Shown here one piece after another: positions 31,330 through 37,090 of a DNA stretch of 64,000 bases. Position numbers and translations under genes: made by a program. The notes beneath the pieces were generated by a model, which ran no database searches, was not told the origin of the DNA, and was given only the letters and a program-made list of their open reading frames with translations. Position 1 is the first letter of the stretch. Every line of letters starts with the position of its first letter. Source of the DNA: an uncultured Lachnospiraceae bacterium (GTDB lineage: Bacteria; Bacillota; Clostridia; Lachnospirales; Lachnospiraceae); the NCBI GenBank assembly GCA_951800685.1, contig CATOJY010000009.1, positions 1 through 64,000 of the forward strand, read 5' to 3'.

Positions 31330-31411
31330 AAATGATTGTCGTCGCAATGCTCACAATGATTGGTAGTATATAATTACTGTTGTCATTGTGAGTTTGATTA
31401 TAGCCTCCCAT
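31304..31411 (-). CDS. 35-residue hydrophobic peptide antisense to its neighbour
   Basis: M-G-G-Y-N-Q-T-H-N-D-N-S-N-Y then a membrane helix (I-L-P-I-I-V-S-I-A-T-T-I-I-F-N-F-L-I) and G-R-L. AAGGAGG lies 9 bases before the ATG. A polar head and short hydrophobic tail resemble type I toxin peptides. The gene overlaps the 3' end of the plus-strand gene by 26 bases and contains a 10-bp inverted repeat (31350-31359 / 31383-31392), so sense and antisense transcripts can pair. Confidence 0.5.
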   Translation of the reverse strand: MGGYNQTHNDNSNYILPIIVSIATTIIFNFLIGRL

Positions 31412-31520
31412 CTTCCCTCGCCTCCTTCTAACTCCTACCGAACCAATGTCATTTACTTAAGCCCTCCCTCCGTTAAGTTAAGGCACCGCTCTCCCTAAAA
31501 TCCCTGTTGTCCTTACCATT

Positions 31521-31610
31521 CCTTATTTGGCTTTATCGGTTTCAAGAAAAACCGACCTTGCTATTTTCCTGCGTTCTCCTTATAATCTAACTACAGGGTA
31601 CTGGAATACC
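31521..31610 (+). promoter_or_regulatory. Array promoter 2 with 5' stem-loop
   Basis: TTGCTA (31558-31563), 17 bases, TATAAT (31581-31586), in a segment clearly related to array promoters 1 and 3 (same C-T-A-A-C-T-A-C-A-G-G after the -10). Hairpin GGTA-CTGGAA-TACC (31597-31610) occupies the same place as GGCA-CTGACA-TGCC in promoter 1, with a compensated base pair, and AGAGTAC follows. It drives the gene at 31663. Confidence 0.72.
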
Positions 31611-31662
31611 AGAGTACATATGTTACAATATTTTTATCATTTATTTACTAGGGAGACTGCCC

Positions 31663-32013
31663 ATGCTCAAACAAGAACGCAAAGTATTACATCTCATAAA
31701 AAAACATTTTGGCTTTTCAGAATTGATTTTTTTAGATTCTGAAAACAGTAAATTAGTTTGCAATAAAACTGCAGTTAGTTATAAAAACGGAAACATGCCA
31801 TTGATAATTCATTCTTTATCTGCTCAGGGCTATCTTAAATTACATAAACATCCCACCGACATTTATTTTTGCTTGACATATGAAGGCTATTATCATTTCA
31901 AGGTACTCTTGGATAACTTTAAAATTGCTTTCTTTACAAGATGGATTCCTGGTTTTATTTCAGGTGTTGCATCAGCATTTGTAGTAGAGTGGCTAATACG
32001 CAATTTCCTGTAA
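31663..32013 (+). CDS. Second winged-helix-like protein with C-terminal membrane tail
   Basis: A 116-residue protein with the same architecture as 30997-31329 but little sequence identity. The N-terminal domain (L-K-Q-E-R-K-V-L-H-L-I-K-K-H-F-G, L-I-I-H-S-L-S-A-Q-G-Y-L-K-L, Y-F-C-L-T-Y-E-G-Y-Y-H-F) reads as a winged helix. The C-terminus (I-P-G-F-I-S-G-V-A-S-A-F-V-V-E-W-L-I) is one membrane helix. A GGGAGA site precedes it. Its last 59 bases overlap the minus-strand gene at 31955. Confidence 0.6.
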   Translation: MLKQERKVLHLIKKHFGFSELIFLDSENSKLVCNKTAVSYKNGNMPLIIHSLSAQGYLKLHKHPTDIYFCLTYEGYYHFKVLLDNFKIAFFTRWIPGFISGVASAFVVEWLIRNFL

Positions 32014-32098
32014 CACTGTGAATTATTAATTCTGTAATCAGAAATCCCGTTATAAATCCACTAATTGTTCCCAGCGCTTTAGCAAAGTCGTCTATCAC
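31955..32098 (-). CDS. 47-residue hydrophobic peptide antisense to its neighbour
   Basis: Starts at a GTG with GGGGAGG five bases upstream: M-I-D-D-F-A-K-A-L-G-T-I-S-G-F-I-T-G-F-L-I-T-E-L-I-I. One membrane helix is expected at residues 11-26, followed by a variable hydrophobic tail in the part antisense to the plus-strand gene. Position and type repeat the 31304-31411 case. A degenerate copy of the array repeat lies just upstream at 32111-32140. Confidence 0.5.
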   Translation of the reverse strand: MIDDFAKALGTISGFITGFLITELIIHSVTGNCVLATLLQMLMQHLK

Positions 32099-32268
32099 TC
32101 CTGCCTCCCCTCTAATTTGGTATTCTTGGTTTTAAAAACTTACTCCCAATTTGTTTATTTGTTTCTACTGATTCATCCAACTGATATACTGTATGTTTAT
32201 ACAAGTTGCTTTGTCGGGTTGCGCTGAACTTAGCATGGAAATAGTTCCCTTTGTTAATGCAATTGATC
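32099..32268. repeat. Degenerate array repeat and a 19-bp repeat
   Basis: The segment at about 32111-32140 (ctaatttggtattcttggtt and on) matches the left half of the array promoters but lacks their -35/-10. At 32190-32208 lies tgtatgtttatacaagttg, repeated exactly at 33382-33400. No convincing gene is seen. Confidence 0.5.
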
Positions 32269-32475
32269 CTACAGACAAGATTCCTTATTGTTATCAGATA
32301 TTCTTATAATGGGAATATCTCCGTCTGAGATGGGAGAAAGCCCATATTTTGCTCTTTCTTCATTTATAATTATGGGCTTTTTCTCTGCCTCTTTACCTGC
32401 GAAGTCCATTGGATCCACTCCAAGGAATGAAATCATGCTTCTGTCCCAAACAACAATCTTTTTATCTTTCCTCAC
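32269..32475 (-). CDS. Small soluble phage protein, minus-strand member of the array
   Basis: A 68-residue protein starting at a GTG after GGGGAGG: M-R-K-D-K-K-I-V-V-W-D-R-S-M-I-S-F-L-G-V, ending N-N-K-E-S-C-L. It is not hydrophobic overall. The R-A-K-Y-G-L-S-P-I-S-D-G-D segment is turn-rich. It is divergent from the PH-like/SHOCT gene across array promoter 3. No family is recognised. Confidence 0.5.
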   Translation of the reverse strand: MRKDKKIVVWDRSMISFLGVDPMDFAGKEAEKKPIIINEERAKYGLSPISDGDIPIIRISDNNKESCL

Positions 32476-32490
32476 TTTCCTCCCCTTTTT

Positions 32491-32594
32491 CCTAGTTTGG
32501 TTCTACTGGTTTTAGAAAACCGTTCTTGTCCTTTCCCCACATTCTCCGTATAATCTAACTACAGGGCATTGGCGTACTCGAATGCAAAATGCCC
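32491..32594 (+). promoter_or_regulatory. Array promoter 3
   Basis: TTGTCC (32526-32531), 17 bases, TATAAT (32549-32554), sharing 43 identical bases with array promoter 1. The leader starts with a longer hairpin, GGGCATT (32564-32570) pairing with AATGCCC (32588-32594), in place of the short hexaloop. It drives the gene at 32715. Confidence 0.75.
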
Positions 32595-32714
32595 TATCAA
32601 TAACTCCAATAACTGTATACAAGCTTAAAATCCTATTGTGTAAACATTGTCCTTCATTTATAATTGGGCTATAATCGTTTTTTTCTAAATACAAAAGAAA
32701 GGACAAAAATTACT

Positions 32715-33206
32715 ATGGAATCTGAAATTATGACATTAAAGGGAACAAACGGTACCATCACTGCTTATGCAAACAAGGTGGTTATATCCAGAAGCGGTTT
32801 TATTGCTACTGCTTCGCATGGTTTTAAGGGGGATCGGACTTTCTTTTACCGAGACTTGTCCGGAATAGATTTCAAAAAACCCGGTCTTACCAATGGCTAT
32901 ATTAAATTCATAGTTCCCGGTGCAAAAGATACTTCTATGAATAATAATTTAATGTTTACGTCATCCGACAGTATGAGTGATGAGAATTCTGTCATTCTTC
33001 GCGCTTTCAACAAAAATACACCTGCTCTATCCGAAGAAATGTATGAATTTTTGATGCAAAAAATCCAAGAATCAAAAAATCCTACACCTTCACAGCCTAC
33101 AATCTCTTCTGCTGATGAAATACTAAAATATAAACAATTATTAGACGCTGGTATCATTTCGCAAGATGAATTTGATGCCAAAAAGAAACAGCTATTAAAT
33201 TTATAA
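32715..33206 (+). CDS. PH-like domain protein with SHOCT C-terminus
   Basis: A 163-residue protein. The N-terminal 105 residues (I-M-T-L-K-G-T-N-G-T-I-T-A-Y-A-N-K-V-V-I-S-R, G-D-R-T-F-F-Y-R-D-L-S-G-I-D) follow the bacterial PH-like/DUF4429 pattern. A short Pro/Ser/Thr linker leads to the SHOCT module (A-D-E-I-L-K-Y-K-Q-L-L-D-A-G-I-I-S-Q-D-E-F-D-A-K-K-K). SHOCT domains are oligomerisation tails. Such proteins are frequent as lysogenic accessory genes with unknown role. The ATG at 32715 is preceded by AGAAAGGAC. It has its own promoter and terminator. Confidence 0.78.
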   Translation: MESEIMTLKGTNGTITAYANKVVISRSGFIATASHGFKGDRTFFYRDLSGIDFKKPGLTNGYIKFIVPGAKDTSMNNNLMFTSSDSMSDENSVILRAFNKNTPALSEEMYEFLMQKIQESKNPTPSQPTISSADEILKYKQLLDAGIISQDEFDAKKKQLLNL

Positions 33207-33264
33207 CTAACTTTCTCTTGATCCTTCTATACAAACCCAAAGTAAATCTCTTTTCATATCTGAG

Positions 33265-33292
33265 GAATAAGCTATGAGCTTATTCTTCTTTT
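33265..33292 (+). terminator. Terminator of the PH-like/SHOCT gene
   Basis: A 9-bp perfect stem GAATAAGCT-atg-AGCTTATTC followed by TTCTTTT, 58 bases after the stop codon. Confidence 0.82.
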
Positions 33293-33388
33293 ATGTCACA
33301 TATTCCCTCAAACCTCCTCCTATATTTCTTTAACTCCCTTTTCGGAAAAGTGTTCCCGCTGTATATTGGAACTACTTTTTGTGTATGT

Positions 33389-33526
33389 TTATACAAGTTG
33401 TCTAGATACTGTCTTGGATTCATCTTTCAGAGACGCCAGCCCACGATTTATTAAATCCCGAATCATATCATTCTGGGTTCCTCTGTAATAGCGTTCTTTC
33501 TTTGCCGAATCCAGTTCTGCCTCCAT
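33389..33526 (-). CDS. Small RHH-like protein, possibly frame-broken at its start
   Basis: A 45-residue reading M-E-A-E-L-D-S-A-K-K-E-R-Y-Y with R-G-T-Q-N-D-M-I-R-D-L-I-N-R-G-L, which resembles the second helix of ribbon-helix-helix regulators. The only good ribosome-binding site (GGAGGGAAGG) serves an ATG 11 bases upstream in another frame (M-T-L-A-W). So either the start was lost by a one-base change or translation restarts. It lies between the PH-like gene and array promoter 4 on the early-operon strand. Confidence 0.4.
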   Translation of the reverse strand: MEAELDSAKKERYYRGTQNDMIRDLINRGLASLKDESKTVSRQLV

Positions 33527-33607
33527 GCCAATGTCATTTACTTAAACCTTCCCTCCTATACTGCCAACTTTCCGTCTGAGCTCTGCCGCCTTGTCTACTT
33601 TCCTATC

Positions 33608-33661
33608 TTGTAATTCCCGTTTTGCTCCTTTATACTTGTGGTATAGGCCACCACCATGGCC
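33608..33661 (+). promoter_or_regulatory. Array promoter 4 with 5' stem-loop
   Basis: TTGTAA (33608-33613), 17 bases, TATACT (33631-33636), a diverged relative of the other array promoters. Hairpin GGCCA-CCACCA-TGGCC (33646-33661) again starts ten bases after the -10, has a 6-base loop, and is followed by GAGTAC. It drives the gene at 33690. Confidence 0.68.
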
Positions 33662-33689
33662 GAGTACATAAAGAAAGGAGAATTCCATA

Positions 33690-33848
33690 TTGAAAAATAC
33701 ACAGTATTATATTGATATGTTTCGAGACATTGTCCTAAACGATATTTTGAATGCCCCAACAGACGAATCCACTATAGATTATCTTTCTGATTGCCTGAAA
33801 CAAGCTTACGAAACCGTTCTCGATACGATCCGTGCCGAAGCAAAATAA
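33690..33848 (+). CDS. 52-residue accessory protein with TTG start
   Basis: M-K-N-T-Q-Y-Y-I-D-M-F-R-D-I-V-L-N-D-I-L-N-A, then D-Y-L-S-D-C-L-K-Q-A-Y-E-T-V-L: acidic, all-helical. A TTG start follows AAAGAAAGGAG with 8-base spacing. An internal ATG (codon 10) is possible. The last 77 bases overlap the convergent minus-strand gene at 33772. No family is recognised. Confidence 0.55.
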   Translation: MKNTQYYIDMFRDIVLNDILNAPTDESTIDYLSDCLKQAYETVLDTIRAEAK

Positions 33849-34029
33849 AATATCCTACAGTCTGAATGGCTATGCTTATTGCCGTAAGTGTAGCCATTTC
33901 CTTTTTTGCCCTTTTGACCGTGCTATCCAATATCAGAAGAATTCTTCTCTCGCTTAGTTCTATCTCGTTCTTCACGAATCTTGTTTTTGCCGGTGCATTA
34001 TCCCATTCATTCCAGTTTTTTAATTTCAT
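33772..34029 (-). CDS. Small membrane protein downstream of the Cro-like gene
   Basis: An 85-residue protein. The charged N-terminal half (W-N-E-W-D-N-A-P-A-K-T-R-F-V, E-L-S-E-R-R-I-L-L-I-L-D) is followed by one hydrophobic helix (A-T-L-T-A-I-S-I-A-I-Q-T-V-G-Y-F-I-L-L) and a basic tail. Its ATG overlaps the stop of the Cro-like gene (ATGA), so the two are co-translated as the first genes of the leftward transcript. It overlaps the plus-strand gene at 33690 by 77 bases. Confidence 0.6.
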   Translation of the reverse strand: MKLKNWNEWDNAPAKTRFVKNEIELSERRILLILDSTVKRAKKEMATLTAISIAIQTVGYFILLRHGSYRERFRKLVSGNQKDNL

Positions 34030-34247
34030 CCCCCTCCTACCTCCTGTACTACCTTAAACAGTTCATTGGCATCTACCTCAAGGGCAAGCATTATTTTCAA
34101 TACGTCTGTATCCCGTATGACCTTCCTCCCTCTCAGCATGTCGTTAAACTGCTGTTTTGAGTACCCCGCCTTCTCAGCTACTGCACTCTGTTTCAAGCAC
34201 TTTCTTGTAATAATCTCTTCTACATTCGGTGCTACAATGGATTTCAA
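34026..34247 (-). CDS. Cro-like XRE regulator
   Basis: A 73-residue HTH protein: V-A-P-N-V-E-E-I-I-T-R-K-C-L-K, Q-S-A-V-A-E-K-A-G-Y-S-K-Q-Q-F-N-D-M-L-R-G-R-K-V (helix-turn-helix), D-V-L-K-I-M-L-A-L-E-V-D-A-N-E-L-F. It is divergent from the S24 repressor with four shared operators between them, the classic CI/Cro layout. Its promoter is TTGACA/TACCAT at 34288-34316. Confidence 0.85.
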   Translation of the reverse strand: MKSIVAPNVEEIITRKCLKQSAVAEKAGYSKQQFNDMLRGRKVIRDTDVLKIMLALEVDANELFKVVQEVGGG

Positions 34248-34263
34248 GTTTTCACCCCCTTTC

Positions 34264-34377
34264 CTAAAGATTCTTTAGCTCCATTTCATGGTATATCAAG
34301 TTTCTTTAGTTGTCAATACCATTTTCTAAATTTTCTTTAGTTTTTGTATTTACTTTTAAAGATTTTTGAGTTATATT
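34264..34377. promoter_or_regulatory. Lysis-lysogeny operator region with four operators
   Basis: Sites of form CTAAAG-N3-CTTTAG lie at 34264-34278 (perfect), 34295-34309, 34326-34340 and 34356-34370. Centres are 31, 31 and 30 bp apart. The leftward promoter TTGACA (34311-34316) / TACCAT (34288-34293) has site 2 in its 17-base spacer. The rightward promoter TTTACT (34349-34354) / TATATT (34372-34377) has site 4 in its spacer. Repressor binding therefore occludes both promoters. Confidence 0.82.
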
Positions 34378-34405
34378 GTTTATACATAATTGAGGAGGAA
34401 AAGTT

Positions 34406-35140
34406 ATGGGTATAGGCTATAGGATTAAAGAAGCCCGTGAACGTCTTGGACTAACTCAGACAGAGCTGGGGAATATCGTCGGTGTTACTGGTTCCGCTAT
34501 AACAAATTATGAAAAAGAAACCAGCCATCCAAAAGAACAAATTATTTATAAATTAATGGAAGCACTCAACGTAGATGCCAATTATCTATTTCAAGATGCC
34601 GTAAAACTTCCACAAAGGAAAAATGATGTATCTTTAGCCGAATACAATATGATCAAGAGCTATCGTGCCCTTGATCAGCACGGAAAAGAAACGGTATCTT
34701 ACATATTGAATCGTGAAACCGAACGTGTACAGCAGATCGAGCAGACAACCGCCACTGTAGTCGAAGTCGCCGACTCAAACTCACAGGGACGCATCCTCCA
34801 ATACTTCCACAGTGTTTCAGCCGGTGCCGGTGAAGTAATCTTTGATGATGTCTACACAGAACGCATCACCGTGCCAGATCGGCCTCAGTACCGCCGTGTC
34901 GCCTACGCAGTAAAAGTAAGCGGCCACAGCATGGAACCGCTCTACCACGATAAGGACATCCTGTTGGTTGAGCCTACCTGTGAAATCAGTATCGGTGAAA
35001 TCGGCATCTTCAATGTGAGCGGGCAGGCTTATGTTAAAAGGTTGGGAAAGGGAGTGCTGATCTCTTTGAACAAGGAATATAACGACATCCCTCTAACTGA
35101 GGAATCGTTGTGCATGGGAAGAGTGGTAGATAAATTATAA
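34406..35140 (+). CDS. CI-type repressor, XRE plus S24 self-cleaving domain
   Basis: A 244-residue lysogeny repressor. Residues 1-60 are an XRE HTH (R-L-G-L-T-Q-T-E-L-G-N-I-V-G-V, S-A-I-T-N-Y-E-K-E-T-S-H-P). Residues about 130-244 are a LexA/S24 peptidase: Ala-Gly cleavage site in S-A-G-A-G-E, catalytic Ser in G-H-S-M-E-P-L-Y, and Lys in A-Y-V-K-R-L-G. RecA-stimulated self-cleavage after DNA damage would induce the phage. AGGAGG precedes the ATG. Operators are in the adjacent upstream region. The YbjQ-domain gene follows 18 bases downstream. Confidence 0.95.
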   Translation: MGIGYRIKEARERLGLTQTELGNIVGVTGSAITNYEKETSHPKEQIIYKLMEALNVDANYLFQDAVKLPQRKNDVSLAEYNMIKSYRALDQHGKETVSYILNRETERVQQIEQTTATVVEVADSNSQGRILQYFHSVSAGAGEVIFDDVYTERITVPDRPQYRRVAYAVKVSGHSMEPLYHDKDILLVEPTCEISIGEIGIFNVSGQAYVKRLGKGVLISLNKEYNDIPLTEESLCMGRVVDKL

Positions 35141-35158
35141 TTAGAGAGGAGCTTTTTT

Positions 35159-35773
35159 ATGTCAAAATGCTTTTTATGTCAAAGAGATAATATCGGATTT
35201 ATGAGCGGCTTTTCTATGAGTGGTCTTTCTGGCAAAATATGCGACCAGTGCCATAGAGAAATTTTAAAAATTAGGAACGCTTCTGGGGACGGTCCCGACA
35301 CTGCTTACTTTTCTGATTTGCTAAACAAAGTGCACAATAGATCAGCAAAAGAATACCTACAAAATCTTTTACGCGATGCCAATATTGAATCCATGGCTAA
35401 AAGCCAAAATATACCTTCCGATAATGCATCTGACCTAATAGACAATATTGTGGATTCTATTTTAATTTCAACAACATCATTAATTGACGGTCACGCAATA
35501 GCCGAATATAAAAATATTGTTACCGGAATATCCGTTCTTGGCACAGGATTCTTTAACGAATTAAATGCCAATGTTGCTGATTTGCTTGGGTCAAGTTCTT
35601 CTGCCATGGAATCCAAAATAGCTTCGGCAAAGGATTCCGCGCTTTTTTACTTAAAGCGTGAAGCGTATGATATATCCTGCAATGCAGTTATAGGTGTATC
35701 AATTTCATTTGTTCCTTTTTCCGGAAATATGATAGGATTGGTTGCGTCTGGAACCGCCGTAATAGTTGAATAG
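35159..35773 (+). CDS. Zinc-ribbon plus YbjQ-domain protein
   Basis: A 204-residue protein. The N-terminus has C-F-L-C-Q and C-D-Q-C-H, a small zinc ribbon. A helical linker follows. From about residue 100 the sequence matches the YbjQ/UPF0145 family: I-S-T-T-S-L-I-D-G-H-A-I-A-E-Y-K-N-I-V-T-G, S-A-L-F-Y-L-K-R-E-A-Y-D, C-N-A-V-I-G-V, and S-G-T-A-V-I-V-E at the end. YbjQ domains form pentameric, possibly metal-binding assemblies of unknown function. Co-transcribed with the S24 repressor, so expected in lysogens. Confidence 0.82.
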   Translation: MSKCFLCQRDNIGFMSGFSMSGLSGKICDQCHREILKIRNASGDGPDTAYFSDLLNKVHNRSAKEYLQNLLRDANIESMAKSQNIPSDNASDLIDNIVDSILISTTSLIDGHAIAEYKNIVTGISVLGTGFFNELNANVADLLGSSSSAMESKIASAKDSALFYLKREAYDISCNAVIGVSISFVPFSGNMIGLVASGTAVIVE

Positions 35774-36031
35774 TAAATCAGAAATACCCAGATATAATTC
35801 CAGACGAAAGAAGGATAAATACTGTCGGAAGAGTCCTGGGAAAGATAGGGGAATAATGAAACTATCGAATTAAAAACAAGAAACAGCCGCAACCCATAGA
35901 AAGTTGACGACTGTCTCATATCTTTATATCCCCAGCAGTTTACATCACCCTGCTTTAAGAGATTATATCACATAGTGTATTATAAACAACGGCATATGTA
36001 ATTATTTATTACGACGTAGCAGAGGTATATC

Positions 36032-36250
36032 ATGAATAAAATTTTTAGTTCAATAGGAATCATTCTGGTTTTTGCTGGTACCATATTCAGCCTTTGGTCG
36101 ATTCTTAACACAAAATCAACCAATGTGGGAACTGCTTATTATCACGATCACCAGCAAAATTATTTTAAAAAGGATAAAGCAAAGGTTATTTTGGGAACTG
36201 TCCTAATTTTTATAGGAAGCCTATCTCAAATTATCGGATTATTCACATAA
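36032..36250 (+). CDS. Small two-TM membrane protein
   Basis: A 72-residue protein with helices at residues 7-24 (G-I-I-L-V-F-A-G-T-I-F-S-L-W-S-I-L) and 52-70 (V-I-L-G-T-V-L-I-F-I-G-S-L-S-Q-I-I), joined by a polar loop with two His (A-Y-Y-H-D-H-Q-Q). AGAGG precedes the start. It lies between the repressor operon and the integrase on the lysogeny strand, a place for superinfection-exclusion or other conversion genes. No family is recognised. The 258 bases before it hold no gene I can support. Confidence 0.6.
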   Translation: MNKIFSSIGIILVFAGTIFSLWSILNTKSTNVGTAYYHDHQQNYFKKDKAKVILGTVLIFIGSLSQIIGLFT

Positions 36251-36253
36251 TTA

Positions 36254-36382
36254 AGTCCGCTCTGATGCTGGAACATCAGAGCGGACTGGAACCATACCGG
36301 GAGACCCGATATAATCCACCCTAAGCAAGTGAATTATATCATTCTCCCAGTAAAAATACAAGTGCCGGGCATTTTTATGCCC
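36254..36382. other. Three consecutive hairpins between convergent genes
   Basis: Hairpin 1: 14-bp perfect stem at 36254-36267/36274-36287. Hairpin 2: GATATAATCCAC (36308-36319) with GTGAATTATATC (36329-36340), one mismatch, closed further out by GGGAGA (36299-36304) / TCTCCC (36343-36348). Hairpin 3: GGGCAT-TTTT-ATGCCC (36367-36382). They lie between the gene ending at 36250 and the minus-strand HTH gene ending at 36426. They may act as paired terminators or as a structured RNA. Confidence 0.6.
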
Positions 36383-36425
36383 TGCCCCTGCCATTATTTT
36401 TTAATGCTTTTATTCTTTTTTATAT

Positions 36426-36596
36426 TCATATTGGTGTAACTATCTTTTCAAGTTGCACTAATGTTGGTGACACCTTACCATTTTCGATGTTGTTGAGCGT
36501 AGATTTTCCTATCCCTGTCTTTTCTGCCAGTTTAATTAATGTAAATTGTTTTTTATTTCTATTTTCCCATAATGTTACTTTCAGCTTGCTCACCAC
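36426..36596 (-). CDS. Short XRE-type HTH protein
   Basis: From a GTG at 36596: V-S-K-L-K-V-T-L-W-E-N-R-N-K-K-Q-F-T then L-I-K-L-A-E-K-T-G-I-G-K-S-T-L-N-N-I-E-N-G-K, an intact helix-turn-helix, and L-V-Q-L-E-K-I-V-T-P-I. The usual last helix is cut short, so at 56 residues it is smaller than normal. No strong ribosome-binding site is visible. It is divergent from the small gene at 36684 and may control it or the integrase. It could also be a decaying copy. Confidence 0.6.
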   Translation of the reverse strand: MVSKLKVTLWENRNKKQFTLIKLAEKTGIGKSTLNNIENGKVSPTLVQLEKIVTPI

Positions 36597-36683
36597 TTCT
36601 CAAGGTAGTGTACAAAGTAAAATAATTTTTATACTAATATTACGCAAATTTATAGAATTCGGTAAATATAGAAGCAAAATAAA

Positions 36684-36845
36684 ATGAATAGAAAACAACT
36701 CTCAGAACAGGAAATTGCATCACTTACATCAGACGAATGTTTTGAACGTTTGATTGGTATGATAAAAGAAATGTCTCGCGATGAGCTGATCGAATTTTAT
36801 AGTATCACAGAAGCATATAAGACATTTCATAGTGATACCAACTAA
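36684..36845 (+). CDS. 53-residue acidic helical protein
   Basis: M-N-R-K-Q-L-S-E-Q-E-I-A-S-L-T, F-E-R-L-I-G-M-I-K-E-M-S-R-D-E-L-I-E-F-Y and a polar end. Only a weak AGAAG site precedes it. Position upstream of the integrase and opposite a small HTH gene is where an excisionase or recombination directionality factor often lies, but it lacks a clear HTH, so this is only a possibility. Confidence 0.5.
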   Translation: MNRKQLSEQEIASLTSDECFERLIGMIKEMSRDELIEFYSITEAYKTFHSDTN

Positions 36846-37090
36846 TATATTCGGCCGTTTATTGCGACGTCGCAACAGGAAAAGCAAAAGGCTAAAAACC
36901 TTTTCCTGGCACACCAGAAGCATCAATGGTTTGCTTCAAAAATCATCATTCTGGTGTTACAAGCATTAAAATGATTTTAATAGATACCCCGAAGGGAATC
37001 AAAACTTGTATTATCTTCGGGTGCAGACTGCAATCGTTAAATAATTAAAGACGCTGGCTGTTATTTTTATACTAAAAAAGGAGGATAATT
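36846..37090 (+). other. Hairpin-rich leader region of the integrase gene
   Basis: No gene is visible. It contains the perfect palindrome TTGCGACGTCGCAA (36863-36876), stems AGGAAAAG/CTTTTCCT (36877-36884/36900-36907), ACACCAGAA/TTCTGGTGT (36911-36919/36949-36957) with an alternative inner stem GAAGCA/TGCTTC (36917-36922/36932-36937), and CCCGAAG/CTTCGGG (36988-36994/37015-37021). Overlapping alternative stems suggest a regulated leader. Confidence 0.5.

Noticed and set aside
32192..32308. 38-residue plus-strand frame (M-F-I-Q-V-A-L-S-G)
   Set aside because: No ribosome-binding site, starts inside a repeated block, overlaps the 3' end of the minus-strand gene at 32269.
35647..35919. 90-residue minus-strand frame
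   Set aside because: Largely antisense to the YbjQ-domain gene and without a start signal.
36487..36687. 66-residue plus-strand frame
   Set aside because: Antisense to a readable HTH domain on the minus strand.
2695..36876. Palindrome TTGCGACGTCGCAA present twice in the prophage (about 2696 and 36863)
   Set aside because: One copy is inside the endolysin coding sequence. A few chance 14-base repeats are expected in 38 kb, so no role is claimed.
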